64,000 nt of DNA. Origin: Frankiales bacterium (lineage in GTDB: Bacteria > Actinomycetota > Actinomycetes > S36-B12 > CAIYMF01). The notes under the pieces were generated by a model. That model saw nothing but the letters and a program-made list of their open reading frames with translations. It did not search any database and was not told where the DNA came from. Shown here in pieces: positions 52,264-61,761 of the stretch. Position 1 is the stretch's first letter. Every line of letters begins with the position of its first letter. A program made the position numbers and the translations under genes. Location: contig WGLY01000001.1 in the NCBI GenBank assembly GCA_016125335.1, positions 1 to 64,000 of the forward strand. The letters are read 5' to 3'.

Positions 52264-53934
52264 TCAGCGCCGGGCGACCCAGGCGCAGCTGTCCGGGGCG
52301 ATCACGAGCCGGCCGGAGGCGTCGCGGGTCACCTCGCGCGTGGCGACGAGCACCTCGCCGTCGATGCCCACCGCGCGCGGCTCGGCGCCGGCGTTGAGCA
52401 GGGCCACGACCGGCCGGTCGCCGGGCCGCTCCATCGCGAGCACGTCGGGCGCCCCGCTGTCGACCCACACGAGCTCGCCGTCGCCGAGCGCCGGGCTCTC
52501 GCGGCGCACCCGCAGCGCCTGGCGGTAGAGCGCCAGCGTCGAGTGCGGGTCGGCCTCCTGCGCCGCCACGCTGAGGCCGGCCCAGTCGTCGGGCTGCGGC
52601 AGCCACGGCCGGCCGGTCGAGAACCCGTACGCCGGGTCGTCCGGCGTCCAGGGCAGGGGCACGCGGCAGCCGTCGCGGCCCTTGACGGCACCGGCGGTGC
52701 GGAAGAACGACGGGTCCTGGCGCGCGTCGTCGGGCAGGTCGAGCACCTCGGGGAGCCCGAGCTCCTCGCCCTGGTAGAGGTACGCCGAGCCGGGCAGCGC
52801 GAGCGAGAGCAGCGACAGCGCGAGGGCCCGGCGCCGCCCGGTCTCGAGGTCGTGCGTCTGGTCGTGGCGCACCGGGGCGAAGCGGGTCACCGGCCGCCAC
52901 ACGTCGTGGTTGGACAGCACCCAGGTGGGCGGCGCGCCCACCGCGGCGGAGGTGAGCAGCGAGGTGCCGACCACCTCCCGGATGCGCTCGGCGTCCCACC
53001 ACACCTTGAGGAAGTGGAAGTTGAACGTGGTGTGCAGCTCGTCGGGGCGGGTGTATGCCGCCTGCCGCTCCACGCTGCGCACCCACGCCTCGCCGACGAA
53101 CACCCGCGGCGGGTCGTAGGAGTCGGCCAGCCGGCGCCACGACCGCCAGACCTCGTGCACGCCGGGCTGGTCCCAGGCGGGCCCCTGCTCGTTGCCCGCC
53201 ATCACCTGCGTGAGGTCGGGCTCGGGCCCGTCCGGGTAGCCCTCGGCCTTCACCAGCGAGTGGGCGACGTCGATGCGGAAGCCGTCGACCCCGAGGTCGA
53301 ACCAGAACCGCAGGGTGGCGTCGTAGTCGGCGACGACCTCGGGGTTGGACCAGTTGACGTCGGGCTGCGAGGAGTCGAACAGGTGCAGGTACCACCAGCC
53401 GGGGTGGCCGGGCACCTGCGACCACGCCGGGCCGCCGAAGGCGCTCGGCCAGTTGTTCGGCGGCAGCTCGCCGTCGTCGCCGCGGCCGCGCAGCACGTGG
53501 AACCGGGCCCACTCCGGCGAGCCGGGCTCGGTCTGCAGCGCCTGGCGGAACCAGGGGTGGTCCCACGAGAAGTGGTTGGGCACGACGTCGACGAACACCC
53601 GCAGGCCCAGCTCGTGCGCGTCCTCGACGATGCCGCGCAGGTCCTCCACCGTGCCGAGGCGCGGGTCGACGTCGCGCGGGTCGGCGACGTCGTAGCCGCC
53701 GTCGAGCAGCGGCGAGGGGTAGAACGGCGAGAGCCAGATCGCGTCGACGCCGAGCTCGCGCAGGTAGGGCAGCCGCGACCGGATGCCCGGCAGGTCGCCG
53801 ATGCCGTCGCCGTCGGAGTCCATGAACGACCGCGGGTAGATCTGGTAGACGACCGCGTCGCGCCACCAGTCGCGCACCTCGCGCGGCGGGACGCCGGCGT
53901 TCCCCTCGCGGACCGGGATGTCGGCGGTGGTCAT
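52264..53934 (-). CDS. GH13 alpha-glucosidase / oligo-1,6-glucosidase-like
   Basis: The 556-residue alpha-glucosidase belongs to the GH13 oligo-1,6-glucosidase group. It contains YQIYPRSFMDSDGDGIGDLPG, nucleophile Asp in GFRIDVAHSLVK, acid/base Glu in VFVGEAW and transition-state Asp in LSNHDVWR. No signal peptide is present, so it acts on intracellular maltodextrin or isomalto-oligosaccharides. The ATG overlaps the stop of the truncated haemoglobin gene (ATGA). M. tuberculosis has the same glbO-aglA adjacency. Confidence 0.94.
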   Translation of the reverse strand: MTTADIPVREGNAGVPPREVRDWWRDAVVYQIYPRSFMDSDGDGIGDLPGIRSRLPYLRELGVDAIWLSPFYPSPLLDGGYDVADPRDVDPRLGTVEDLRGIVEDAHELGLRVFVDVVPNHFSWDHPWFRQALQTEPGSPEWARFHVLRGRGDDGELPPNNWPSAFGGPAWSQVPGHPGWWYLHLFDSSQPDVNWSNPEVVADYDATLRFWFDLGVDGFRIDVAHSLVKAEGYPDGPEPDLTQVMAGNEQGPAWDQPGVHEVWRSWRRLADSYDPPRVFVGEAWVRSVERQAAYTRPDELHTTFNFHFLKVWWDAERIREVVGTSLLTSAAVGAPPTWVLSNHDVWRPVTRFAPVRHDQTHDLETGRRRALALSLLSLALPGSAYLYQGEELGLPEVLDLPDDARQDPSFFRTAGAVKGRDGCRVPLPWTPDDPAYGFSTGRPWLPQPDDWAGLSVAAQEADPHSTLALYRQALRVRRESPALGDGELVWVDSGAPDVLAMERPGDRPVVALLNAGAEPRAVGIDGEVLVATREVTRDASGRLVIAPDSCAWVARR

Positions 53935-54401
53935 CGGCGCTCCTGGACGTCGGCGATCGGGGCGGGGTCGGACTGCGCGGGGCCGGTCTGGGCGGGGCTC
54001 TCCGTGTTGACCATGGCGATGGCCGCCCCGACGAGGTAGCGCCACAGCTGCTGCTCCCACGCCGGGTCGAGGCCCTGCTCGGCCATCGTGGCATCGAGGG
54101 CGGCGCGCATGTGCGCGAGCCAGTGGTCGCGAGCCGTGTCGTCCACCGGGAACGGCGCGTGGCGCATGCGCAGGCGCGGGTGACCGCGCTCGTCGCCGTA
54201 GGTGGTGGGGCCGCCCCAGTACTGCGTGAGGAAGAGCCTCAGCCGGCGCTCGGCCGGGGCGAGGTCGTCGTCCGGGTACATCGGCCGCAGCACCGGGTCG
54301 TCGGCCACGCCCTCGTAGAAGCGGCGGACGAGCGCGTCGAAGAACGCGGCCCCGCCCATGGCGTCGTACGGCGTGGGGTCCTGCTCGGGCATGGCCGCCA
54401 T
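53931..54401 (-). CDS. glbO: truncated haemoglobin, GlbO type
   Basis: This group II 2/2 haemoglobin binds O2/NO and protects against respiratory or nitrosative stress. The 156-residue protein has FFDALVRRFYEGVADDPVLRPMYP, the TQYWGGP motif, and HPRLRMRHAPFPVD carrying the proximal His region, then HWLAHMRAALD. The C-terminal tail is Pro/Ala-rich. ATG 54401 and ATG 54392 are both possible. Coupling to the GH13 gene is by a 4-nt overlap. Confidence 0.94.
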   Translation of the reverse strand: MAAMPEQDPTPYDAMGGAAFFDALVRRFYEGVADDPVLRPMYPDDDLAPAERRLRLFLTQYWGGPTTYGDERGHPRLRMRHAPFPVDDTARDHWLAHMRAALDATMAEQGLDPAWEQQLWRYLVGAAIAMVNTESPAQTGPAQSDPAPIADVQERR

Positions 54402-54452
54402 TGTGCCCGTCGCCGCGAACGCGCCGGCCACGGGGCGTCGGCGGCGTCAGGC

Positions 54453-55967
54453 TCAGGAGGCCCGGCGCTGCACGGACGGCGACTCCGGCTCGGGTGCGGA
54501 CTCGGCCCGGGCGCGGATGTTGCGCAGCATCGACCCGAAGATGATCCCGTGGAACGGCAGCATCGCCGTCCAGTACGCGTGCCCGGCCAGGCCGCGGGGG
54601 TGGAACAGCGCCCGCTGGGAGTACACGCACACCGGCCGTCCGCCGCTGGTGCCGGCGTCGGCGATGCGCAGCTCGAGCCAGGCCAGCCCGGGCATCCGGA
54701 ACTCGCCGCGCAGCCGCAGCAGCTCGCCCGGCACCCGCTCCTCGACCCGCCAGAAGTCCAGCGGGTCGCCCACGCGCAGCCGGTCCGGGTCGCGCCGGCC
54801 GCGCGCCAGGCCGACGCCGCCGGAGAGGCGGTCGATCCAGCCGCGGACCTCCCAGGCCAGCGGGAACGAGTAGTAGCCGCGGTCGCCGCCGAGCCCCTCG
54901 ACCACCTTCCAGAGCGCCTCCGGCTCGGCGTGCACCACCGCCTCGCGCGTGTCGGTGTAGAGCGAGCCGCCGGCCCACTGCGGGTCCGACGGCAGCGGGT
55001 CGCTCGGGGCGCCGGGCAGGCTCGAGCTCGACCACGCCGTGCTCACGTCCGCCTCGCGCACCTTGGCGAGGGCGAGCGTCACGGCCCGCTCGTAGGGCAC
55101 GAGCCCCTGCGGCGGGTCCGGGATGTACTGCGCGATGTCGTGGTCGCGGCACACCGTGCGCATGGTCACGCTCTCCACGAGCGGCCTGGCGACCGCCCTC
55201 GGCACCGGGGTGATGAACGCGACCCAGAACGTCGAGAGCCGCGGGGTGCCGAGCGGCATGCGCAGCACGAGCCTGCGCCGCAGCCGGGCGGCGCGCGCGT
55301 AGCCGTGCATCATGCCCTCGTAGGTCATGACGTCGGGGCCGCCGATCTCGAACACGCGGTGCAGGCCGGCGGGCAGTTCCGCGCAGCGCACGAGGTAGTA
55401 GAGGACATCGCGCACGGCGATGGGCTGCGTCGCGGTGCGCACCCACGCCGGCGTCACCATCACGGGCAGCCGCTCGGTGAGATAGCGCACCATCTCGAAG
55501 CTGGCCGACCCGCTTCCGATGATCACCGCGGCGCGCAGCTCGACCGTGGGCACCGCGCCGGCCTGGAGGATGCGGCTGACCTCGCTGCGGCTGCGCACGT
55601 GCTCGCTGAGCTCGTCGGGGGGAACGTCCGGCTGCAGCGCGCCGAGGTAGACGATGCGCCCGACGCCGGCCTCGGCCGCCGCCGAGGCGAACAGCCGCGC
55701 GATGCGCACCTCGAGCTCGTGGAATCCGTCGCCCGCCTGGAGCGAGTGCATGAGGTAGTACGCGACGTCGACCCCGGCGAGGGCGCGGCGCACGACGTCG
55801 GGGTCGGACGCGTCGCCCTCGACGACCTCGACGTCGTCCAGCCACGGCCGGTCGGCGAGCCGCTCGGCGTGACGGGCGAGCACGCGCACCTCGTGCCCCG
55901 CACGCAGGAGCTCGGGCACGAGCCGACCGCCGATGTACCCGGTCGCACCGGTCACGAGGCAGCGCAC
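54453..55967 (-). CDS. SDR-type NAD(P)-binding protein fused to DUF2867
   Basis: The 504-residue protein has an atypical SDR domain at about 1-290, with the dinucleotide motif TGATGYIGGRLVPELL and a YYLMHSL segment. A DUF2867 domain follows at about 340-490 (PEALWKVVEGLGGDRGYYSFPLAWEVRGWIDRLSGGVGL). The fold suggests a nucleoside-sugar or quinone oxidoreductase, but the substrate is unknown. GTG 55967 lies nine nt after AGGAG; GTG 55973 is also in frame. Confidence 0.9.
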   Translation of the reverse strand: MRCLVTGATGYIGGRLVPELLRAGHEVRVLARHAERLADRPWLDDVEVVEGDASDPDVVRRALAGVDVAYYLMHSLQAGDGFHELEVRIARLFASAAAEAGVGRIVYLGALQPDVPPDELSEHVRSRSEVSRILQAGAVPTVELRAAVIIGSGSASFEMVRYLTERLPVMVTPAWVRTATQPIAVRDVLYYLVRCAELPAGLHRVFEIGGPDVMTYEGMMHGYARAARLRRRLVLRMPLGTPRLSTFWVAFITPVPRAVARPLVESVTMRTVCRDHDIAQYIPDPPQGLVPYERAVTLALAKVREADVSTAWSSSSLPGAPSDPLPSDPQWAGGSLYTDTREAVVHAEPEALWKVVEGLGGDRGYYSFPLAWEVRGWIDRLSGGVGLARGRRDPDRLRVGDPLDFWRVEERVPGELLRLRGEFRMPGLAWLELRIADAGTSGGRPVCVYSQRALFHPRGLAGHAYWTAMLPFHGIIFGSMLRNIRARAESAPEPESPSVQRRAS

Positions 55968-56014
55968 CCGCACAGTCTCCTGTCGTTCGCCCCGGCCCGC
56001 CTGCCGGGGCCGGT

Positions 56015-56986
56015 TCAGATGCGCGGGCCGGACGGACCGCTGCCGGGGGCGCCCGGCGGGGTGCCGGGCAGGTTCTGCCGCACGAGGACGGGCACGCGCA
56101 CGCCGGCCTCGTCGAAGGCGAGCTTGAGCCGCTCGCGCAGCGCGCGGGCCGCGGACAGCTGCTGGTCCGGTGCCGCCTTGGCGGTCACGCGGATGAACAC
56201 CGCGTCGCCGCTCACGCTCTCGACGCCGGCGAAGGCCGGGGTGCCGAACAGGATCGTGTCGTAGGCGGGATCGGCGTCCATCGCCGCCCCGACCTGCTCG
56301 ACGATGCGGCGGACCCGGTCGAGGTCCTCGTTGTAGGCGATCGGGACGTCGACGATGGCCAGGGTCCAGCCCTGGGACCGGTTGCCGACGCGCAGCACCT
56401 CGCCGTTGCGGACGTACCAGACGACGCCGCTGAGGTCGCGCAGCCGCGTGACCCGCAGCGTCACCTCCTCGACGACGCCGGTCGCCGGGCCGAGGTCGAC
56501 GAAGTCGCCCACGCCGAACTGGTCCTCCAGCACGAGGAAGATGCCCGAGAGGAAGTCCTTCACCATGGTCTGGGCGCCGAAGCCGAGCGCCACGCCGAGC
56601 ACCCCGGCGCTGGCCAGGATCGGCGTGAGGTCGACGCCGAGCTCCGTGAGCAGCATGAGCACGGCGAGGCTGGCGATGGTGAACGTCGTGATGCTGCGCA
56701 GCAGCTGCCCGAGCGCCTCGGCCCGCTGCTCGCGGCGGGCCGACATCAGCACGTCGGTGAGCTCGGCCGTGTGCTCGGCGCTGCGGATCTGGCCGGGCCG
56801 CTCCTGCTTGAGCTTCTGCTTCGCGTTGTCGGTCACCCGGCGGATCAGGCGGATGAGCAGCCACCAGATGAGCACGGAGACGGCGATGGTGAGCACCACG
56901 GCGACGCCGTAGACGGTCACGTTGGCCAGCGCGGTCTGCCACCAGGTGGGCTCGGCCGCACCGGCCAGGACGAGCGTGTGCACCAC
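56015..56986 (-). CDS. MscS-family mechanosensitive channel
   Basis: The 323-residue small-conductance channel has about three N-terminal helices, with the pore helix TM3 in SAGVLGVALGFGAQTMVKDFLSG. The beta domain VGDFVDLGPATGVVEEVTLRVTRLRD and a C-terminal cytoplasmic alpha/beta domain follow. It would open on hypo-osmotic shock. TAGTCT on the minus strand lies exactly 6 nt before GTG 56986, indicating a leaderless transcript. Confidence 0.94.
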   Translation of the reverse strand: MVHTLVLAGAAEPTWWQTALANVTVYGVAVVLTIAVSVLIWWLLIRLIRRVTDNAKQKLKQERPGQIRSAEHTAELTDVLMSARREQRAEALGQLLRSITTFTIASLAVLMLLTELGVDLTPILASAGVLGVALGFGAQTMVKDFLSGIFLVLEDQFGVGDFVDLGPATGVVEEVTLRVTRLRDLSGVVWYVRNGEVLRVGNRSQGWTLAIVDVPIAYNEDLDRVRRIVEQVGAAMDADPAYDTILFGTPAFAGVESVSGDAVFIRVTAKAAPDQQLSAARALRERLKLAFDEAGVRVPVLVRQNLPGTPPGAPGSGPSGPRI

Positions 56987-56992
56987 GGCCGG

Positions 56993-56998
56993 AGACTA
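56993..56998 (-). promoter_or_regulatory. -10 element of the mscS-family gene
   Basis: TAGTCT on the minus strand is separated by 6 nt from GTG 56986, consistent with leaderless initiation. Confidence 0.5.
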
Positions 56999-59074
56999 CC
57001 CGGCGTCCAGGCCGGTCCAGCGCGCCGTGAAGGCGAGCATGTCCGCGGCCTCGTCGATCGCCCGGTCGCGCGAGCGGGTGCCGTGCCCCACGTCGGCCTG
57101 CTGCATGATGAGCACCGGCCGGGTGGAGGACGTGGCGTGCTGGACGGCCGCGCACATCTTGCGCCCGTGCATCGGGTCGGTCCGGGTGTCGTTGTCGAAG
57201 ACCATGAACAGCGTCGCCGGGTACGCCGTGTCCTCCCGCACGTGGTGGTACGGCGAGTAGCCCAGCAGCCAGCCCAGCTCCTCCGGGTCCGCCGGGTCGC
57301 CGTACTCGACGGTCCAGGTGCGGCCGAGCTCCGAGGTGACGTACCGGACCATGTCCAGCAGCGGGGCGGCGCACACCACGGTGCCGTAGAGCTCCGGGCG
57401 CTGGGTGAGCGCGGCGCCGACGAGCAGGCCGCCGTTGCTGCCCCCGTTGATCGCCAGCTGCTCCGGCGTGGTCCACCCGCCCGCCACGAGCCACTCCGCC
57501 GCGGCGTGGAAGTCGTCGAACACGTTCTGCTTGTGGGCGAGCATGCCGGCGCGGTGCCAGTCCTCGCCCTCCTCCCCGCCGCCGCGCAGGCAGGCCACGG
57601 CGTAGACGCCGCCCGCCTCGACCCAGGCGAGCGCGGTGGCGGAGTAGCCCGGGGCCATCGAGATCCCGAAGCCGCCGTACCCGTAGAGGATCGTGGGCCT
57701 GGGCCGGTCGGGCTCCTCGGCCGGCGACAGCACGAACATGCGCACCGTGGTGCCGTCGGCGGAGGTGAACGCCACCTGCCTGGCCGAGATGCGCGGCACC
57801 TCCACCGTGCCGGGCGGCGAGGCGTACAGCGTCACCTCGCCGGTGCGGGCGTCGTAGGCGTAGACGTGGGGCTGCGTGGTGTGGTCGGTGTGCACGAACC
57901 ACACCACCGGGCCGCCGTCCGGGCGCTCCACCAGCCCGCCCAGCGTCCCGACGCTCGGCAGGGGCACGGTCGCGCGCAGCTCGCCGGTCGCGAGGTCGTG
58001 CACCGTCAGCTCGCCCACGGCGTGGCGGGTGCGGGCGACGAGCATAAGCGGCGCGTCCAGATCATCGCCGTCGGCGATGGCGAGGTCCTCGATCACCGCC
58101 TCGTCGTCCTCCGGCACGAGGTCGACCCAGTGCTCGGCGGTCGGGGTGGTGGGGTCCACGACGGCGATCCGGCCGCGCGGCGCGTCGCGGTCGGTGCCGA
58201 CGTAGGCCAGCCCGTCGCGGCCGATGTGGAACGAGACGTTGGCGTCGACGTCGACCTGCACCTCGACCAGCTGCGGCGCCTCGGCGGGCGAGGTCGTGAG
58301 GTCGGCGAGCCACAGGTCGTTGCGCGGCTCCGTGCCCTCCTGCCCGGTGACCTGCAGCCAGCGCCCGTCCACGCTCACGCTGACGCCGAAGTAGCTCGTG
58401 ACGGCGCGGCCGGCGCCGAAGATCTCGACGTCGTCGGCCGGGTCGGTGCCCAGCCGGTGCAGGTACACGCGGCGGTGGAACTGCCGCTCGTCCGCGGGCA
58501 GCAGCTCGGGGGCGAGCCGGCGCACGTAGTAGTAGGCCTCGCCGCCCGGCAGCCAGGCCACGGGGGAGTAGCGGGTGCGGTCGATCGGCCCGTCCACGAC
58601 CTCCCCGGTCGCGACGTCCATGACGCGCAGCACGGACTCCTCCGTGCCGCCCTCCGAGAGCTGGTAGGCGAGCAGGTCGCCCTCCTTGCTCGGCTGCCAG
58701 TGGTCCAGGGTGGTCAGGCCGTTGGGGTCCAGCTCCATGGGGTCGAGGAGCACCCGCTCGGAGCCGTCCGGGTCGACGGTCCACAGCACCGCGAACTGCT
58801 GGTCGCCCTCGCGGCGCATGAAGAAGGTGCGGTCGCGGCGGAAGTAGGGCGGCGAGACCACGCCGGCGCCGGTGAGCGCCGTGAGCCGCTCGCGGAACCG
58901 CTCGCGCGAGGTCCAGCCGGCCCGCTCCTCCTCCAGCAGCTCGCGCTGCGCCGCCGCCCAGGCCCGGGTGCGCTCGTCGTCGGGGTCCTCGAGGTAGCGG
59001 TAGGGGTCCGGCACGCTCACGCCGGCGTAGTCGTCGGCCAGGTCGAGCCGGGGGGCGTCGGGGTAGGTCGGCAC
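56996..59074 (-). CDS. prolyl oligopeptidase-family serine peptidase (S9A)
   Basis: The 692-residue enzyme has a seven-bladed propeller lid (about 80-400) and an alpha/beta-hydrolase domain. The nucleophile is S546 in INGGSNGGLL. The His is in ADVGHGTRS (H664) and the Asp in VFDNDTRTDP. It would cleave short proline-containing peptides in the cytoplasm. TAGGGT lies 6 nt before GTG 59074, so a leaderless transcript is likely. Its stop sits 10 nt before the mscS start. Confidence 0.95.
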   Translation of the reverse strand: MPTYPDAPRLDLADDYAGVSVPDPYRYLEDPDDERTRAWAAAQRELLEEERAGWTSRERFRERLTALTGAGVVSPPYFRRDRTFFMRREGDQQFAVLWTVDPDGSERVLLDPMELDPNGLTTLDHWQPSKEGDLLAYQLSEGGTEESVLRVMDVATGEVVDGPIDRTRYSPVAWLPGGEAYYYVRRLAPELLPADERQFHRRVYLHRLGTDPADDVEIFGAGRAVTSYFGVSVSVDGRWLQVTGQEGTEPRNDLWLADLTTSPAEAPQLVEVQVDVDANVSFHIGRDGLAYVGTDRDAPRGRIAVVDPTTPTAEHWVDLVPEDDEAVIEDLAIADGDDLDAPLMLVARTRHAVGELTVHDLATGELRATVPLPSVGTLGGLVERPDGGPVVWFVHTDHTTQPHVYAYDARTGEVTLYASPPGTVEVPRISARQVAFTSADGTTVRMFVLSPAEEPDRPRPTILYGYGGFGISMAPGYSATALAWVEAGGVYAVACLRGGGEEGEDWHRAGMLAHKQNVFDDFHAAAEWLVAGGWTTPEQLAINGGSNGGLLVGAALTQRPELYGTVVCAAPLLDMVRYVTSELGRTWTVEYGDPADPEELGWLLGYSPYHHVREDTAYPATLFMVFDNDTRTDPMHGRKMCAAVQHATSSTRPVLIMQQADVGHGTRSRDRAIDEAADMLAFTARWTGLDAG

Positions 59075-59080
59075 GGCGAC

Positions 59081-59086
59081 ACCCTA
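59081..59086 (-). promoter_or_regulatory. -10 element of the prolyl oligopeptidase gene
   Basis: TAGGGT on the minus strand is separated by 6 nt from GTG 59074, consistent with leaderless initiation. Confidence 0.5.
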
Positions 59087-59210
59087 GGCGGGCGAGGACG
59101 CCGTCCCGGACCGCCGGGGGCCGGTGCCCGGCCACCCGGGCTCCTGACAGCGGTTACATCGGGCGGACGCGAGGGTGGTCACGCCCCCCGGTTGCCGCCA
59201 AGATGACCCG

Positions 59211-61331
59211 GTGAGCAGTGATCTCGCCGCGCTCGCGGCGGCGTACGGCGTCGCGACCGAGTTCTGGGACCAGGCCGGTGCCCACCAGGTCGTCGGCGAG
59301 GAGACGGTGGTCGCCGTGCTGGCCGCGCTCGGCGTGGACGCGACGACGCCGGCATCCATCGCCGCGGCCCTGGCCGAGCGCCGGATGCGCGACTGGCGCA
59401 GGACACTTCCGCCGGTGTTCGTGGCGCGGCAGGGCGACCCCGCGCAGTGCTGGGTGCACCTGCCGCACGGGGACGCCGCCCGCCTGCACGTCGAGCTCGA
59501 GGATGGCGGCACCCGCTCCGACGTGGTGCAGGTCGACCGCTGGGTGGAGCCGGTCGAGGTCGACGGCCGGCTCGTGGGCGAGGCCACCTTCGCGCTGCCC
59601 ACCGACCTGCCGACCGGCTGGCACCGCTTGCACGCCGAGCTCGCCGCGGACGACGGCAGCACCTCGCGTGCCGAGACCGTGCTCGTGGTCACCCCGCGCG
59701 GGCTCGAGCTGCCGGAGGCGCTGCGGTCCCACCGCGGGTGGGGCTTCGCGGCCCAACTTTACTCGGTGCGGTCGAGCCGGTCGTGGGGGCTCGGCGACGT
59801 CGCCGACCTCGCCGACCTGTGCTCGTGGACGGGGCGCGAGCTCGGCGCCGACTTCCTCCTCGTCAACCCGCTGCACGCGGCCTCGCCCGTCCCCCCGATG
59901 GCCCCTTCGCCCTACCTGCCGGTCACGCGCCGCTTCGCCAACCCTGTCTACCTGCGGGTCGAGGACGTGCCCGAGTACGCCTACCTGCCCGAGCCCGGCC
60001 GCGAACGGGTGGCCGAGCTCGCGGCGACGGTGCGCCCGGCCGACACCACGGCCGACCTCCTCGAGCGCGACCCGGTGTGGGCGGCCAAGAGGGCGGCGCT
60101 CGAGCTGGTCCGTCTCGTGCCGCGCACGCCGGGCCGACAGGCCGCCTACGACGCCTTCGTGCGGCGCGAGGGCCAGGGCCTGGCGGACTTCGCCCTGTGG
60201 TGCGCCCTCGGGGACGAGCACGGCGAGCCGGCCGCGTGGCCGGAGGAGCTGGCCGACGCGCACGGGCCGGCGGCGGAGAAGGCGCGGGTCGAGCTGGCCG
60301 ACCGCGTGGAGTTCCACCAGTGGCTCCAGTGGGTCCTCGACGAGCAGCTCGCCGCCGCGCAGGAGACGGCCCGCGAGTCCGGCATGGCGATCGGCGTCAT
60401 GCACGACCTCGCCGTCGGCGTGCACCCCGAGGGCGCCGACGCGTGGGCGTTGCGCGACGTGCTGGCCGCCGACGTCGCGGTCGGGGCGCCGCCGGACATG
60501 TACAACCAGATCGGCCAGGACTGGTCCCAGCCGCCGTGGCGGCCCGACGCGCTGGCCGAGCAGGCGTTCATCCCCTACCGCGACATGCTGCGGACCGTGC
60601 TGCGGCACGCGGGCGGCATCCGCATCGACCACGTCCTGGGGCTGTTCCGGCTGTGGTGGATCCCGCGCGGCATGCGCGCGGACAAAGGCACCTACGTGCG
60701 CTACGACCACGACGCCCTGGTGGGCATCCTCGCGCTCGAGGCGCAGCGCGCCGGGGCAGTGGTCATCGGCGAGGACCTCGGCACCGTGGAGGCGTGGGTG
60801 CAGGAGTTCCTGCGCGACCGCGGCATCCTCGGCACGTCGATCCTCTGGTTCGAGGCCGACCACGACGGCGGCCCGCTGCCCCCGGAGCGCTGGCGCGAGC
60901 TCACTCTCGCGAGCGTCACGACGCACGACCTGCCGCCCACCGCCGGCTTCCTCGACGGCGAGCACGTGCGCCTCCGCCACGAGCTCGGGCTGCTCGCGAC
61001 CACCTACGACGAGGAGCTGACCGACCACAAGCGCGACCTCGCGCGGTGGATGGACGCGCTGCGCGGCGCCGGTCTGCTGCGCGAGGGCGCGAGCACGGAT
61101 GACGTCGTCGAGGCGCTGCACCGCTACCTCGCGATGACCCCGTCGCGGCTGCTGGGCGTGTCGCTCGCGGACGCGGTGGGCGACCGCCGGGCGCAGAACC
61201 AGCCGGGCACCGACCAGGAGTACCCCAACTGGCGCGTGCCGCTCACCGACGCCACCGGCAAGCCCGTGCTCCTCGACGACCTGCCGACGATCCCGCTCCT
61301 GCGCCGGCTCGTCTCGGCCGTCTCCGGCTGA
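59211..61331 (+). CDS. malQ: 4-alpha-glucanotransferase (amylomaltase, GH77)
   Basis: This 706-residue disproportionating enzyme transfers alpha-1,4-glucan chains. The GH77 core starts at about residue 170 (RGWGFAAQLYSVRSSRSWGLGDVADL). It has the catalytic segments GIRIDHVLGLFRLWWIP (nucleophile Asp), VIGEDLGTVE (acid/base Glu) and SVTTHDLPPTAGF. An N-terminal beta-rich domain precedes it, as in actinobacterial MalQ. GTG 59211 has no strong ribosome site. It works with glycogen and maltodextrin enzymes such as the GH13 protein nearby. Confidence 0.95.
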   Translation: MSSDLAALAAAYGVATEFWDQAGAHQVVGEETVVAVLAALGVDATTPASIAAALAERRMRDWRRTLPPVFVARQGDPAQCWVHLPHGDAARLHVELEDGGTRSDVVQVDRWVEPVEVDGRLVGEATFALPTDLPTGWHRLHAELAADDGSTSRAETVLVVTPRGLELPEALRSHRGWGFAAQLYSVRSSRSWGLGDVADLADLCSWTGRELGADFLLVNPLHAASPVPPMAPSPYLPVTRRFANPVYLRVEDVPEYAYLPEPGRERVAELAATVRPADTTADLLERDPVWAAKRAALELVRLVPRTPGRQAAYDAFVRREGQGLADFALWCALGDEHGEPAAWPEELADAHGPAAEKARVELADRVEFHQWLQWVLDEQLAAAQETARESGMAIGVMHDLAVGVHPEGADAWALRDVLAADVAVGAPPDMYNQIGQDWSQPPWRPDALAEQAFIPYRDMLRTVLRHAGGIRIDHVLGLFRLWWIPRGMRADKGTYVRYDHDALVGILALEAQRAGAVVIGEDLGTVEAWVQEFLRDRGILGTSILWFEADHDGGPLPPERWRELTLASVTTHDLPPTAGFLDGEHVRLRHELGLLATTYDEELTDHKRDLARWMDALRGAGLLREGASTDDVVEALHRYLAMTPSRLLGVSLADAVGDRRAQNQPGTDQEYPNWRVPLTDATGKPVLLDDLPTIPLLRRLVSAVSG

Positions 61332-61382
61332 GAGTTCGCGCGGTGCCGCCCGCCTGCGCGGACCGGCGCCGGGGCCGCGCCG

Positions 61383-61388
61383 TAGGAT
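61383..61388 (+). promoter_or_regulatory. -10 element before the 121-residue membrane protein
   Basis: TAGGAT ends 7 nt before ATG 61396, placing the transcript start at the start codon. Confidence 0.55.
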
Positions 61389-61395
61389 CGCGGAC

Positions 61396-61761
61396 ATGCG
61401 ACCACGCGCGAGCACCCGAGCCCTGACCGTCACCGGCGTCGCAGCCCTCGTCACGCTGGCGCTCGCGGGGCCCGCGTCGGCCGCCGACTCCTCGAACACC
61501 GCCTCGGACGGCGCGATGTCGGCGGGGCAGGCGGTGCTGGTCTTCGGCGGGATCCCCCTGCTCGTGATCGCGCTCATCTACCTGCTGGTCTCCGCGCCGT
61601 CGTGGACGCGGTCGGGACGCACCGACTCCGGCGACGCGTGGAGCGGCACGCCGGTGGTCATGGGCGGCGAGGGCGAGGCCGACCGCGCGGCCATCGCGTC
61701 GGCCGGCCGGGAGACCGACGCCGAGTCCGACGAGACCGGGGGCACCAGTGCCACCTGGTGA
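61396..61761 (+). CDS. small exported or membrane-anchored protein
   Basis: The 121-residue protein has an N-terminal signal-type helix (LTVTGVAALVTLALAGPASA) and a second transmembrane segment (GQAVLVFGGIPLLVIALIYLLVS). A cytoplasmic acidic tail ends AESDETGGTSATW. Its 3' end overlaps the DUF5130 gene by 14 nt. The pair is common in actinobacteria; the function is unknown. Confidence 0.88.
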   Translation: MRPRASTRALTVTGVAALVTLALAGPASAADSSNTASDGAMSAGQAVLVFGGIPLLVIALIYLLVSAPSWTRSGRTDSGDAWSGTPVVMGGEGEADRAAIASAGRETDAESDETGGTSATW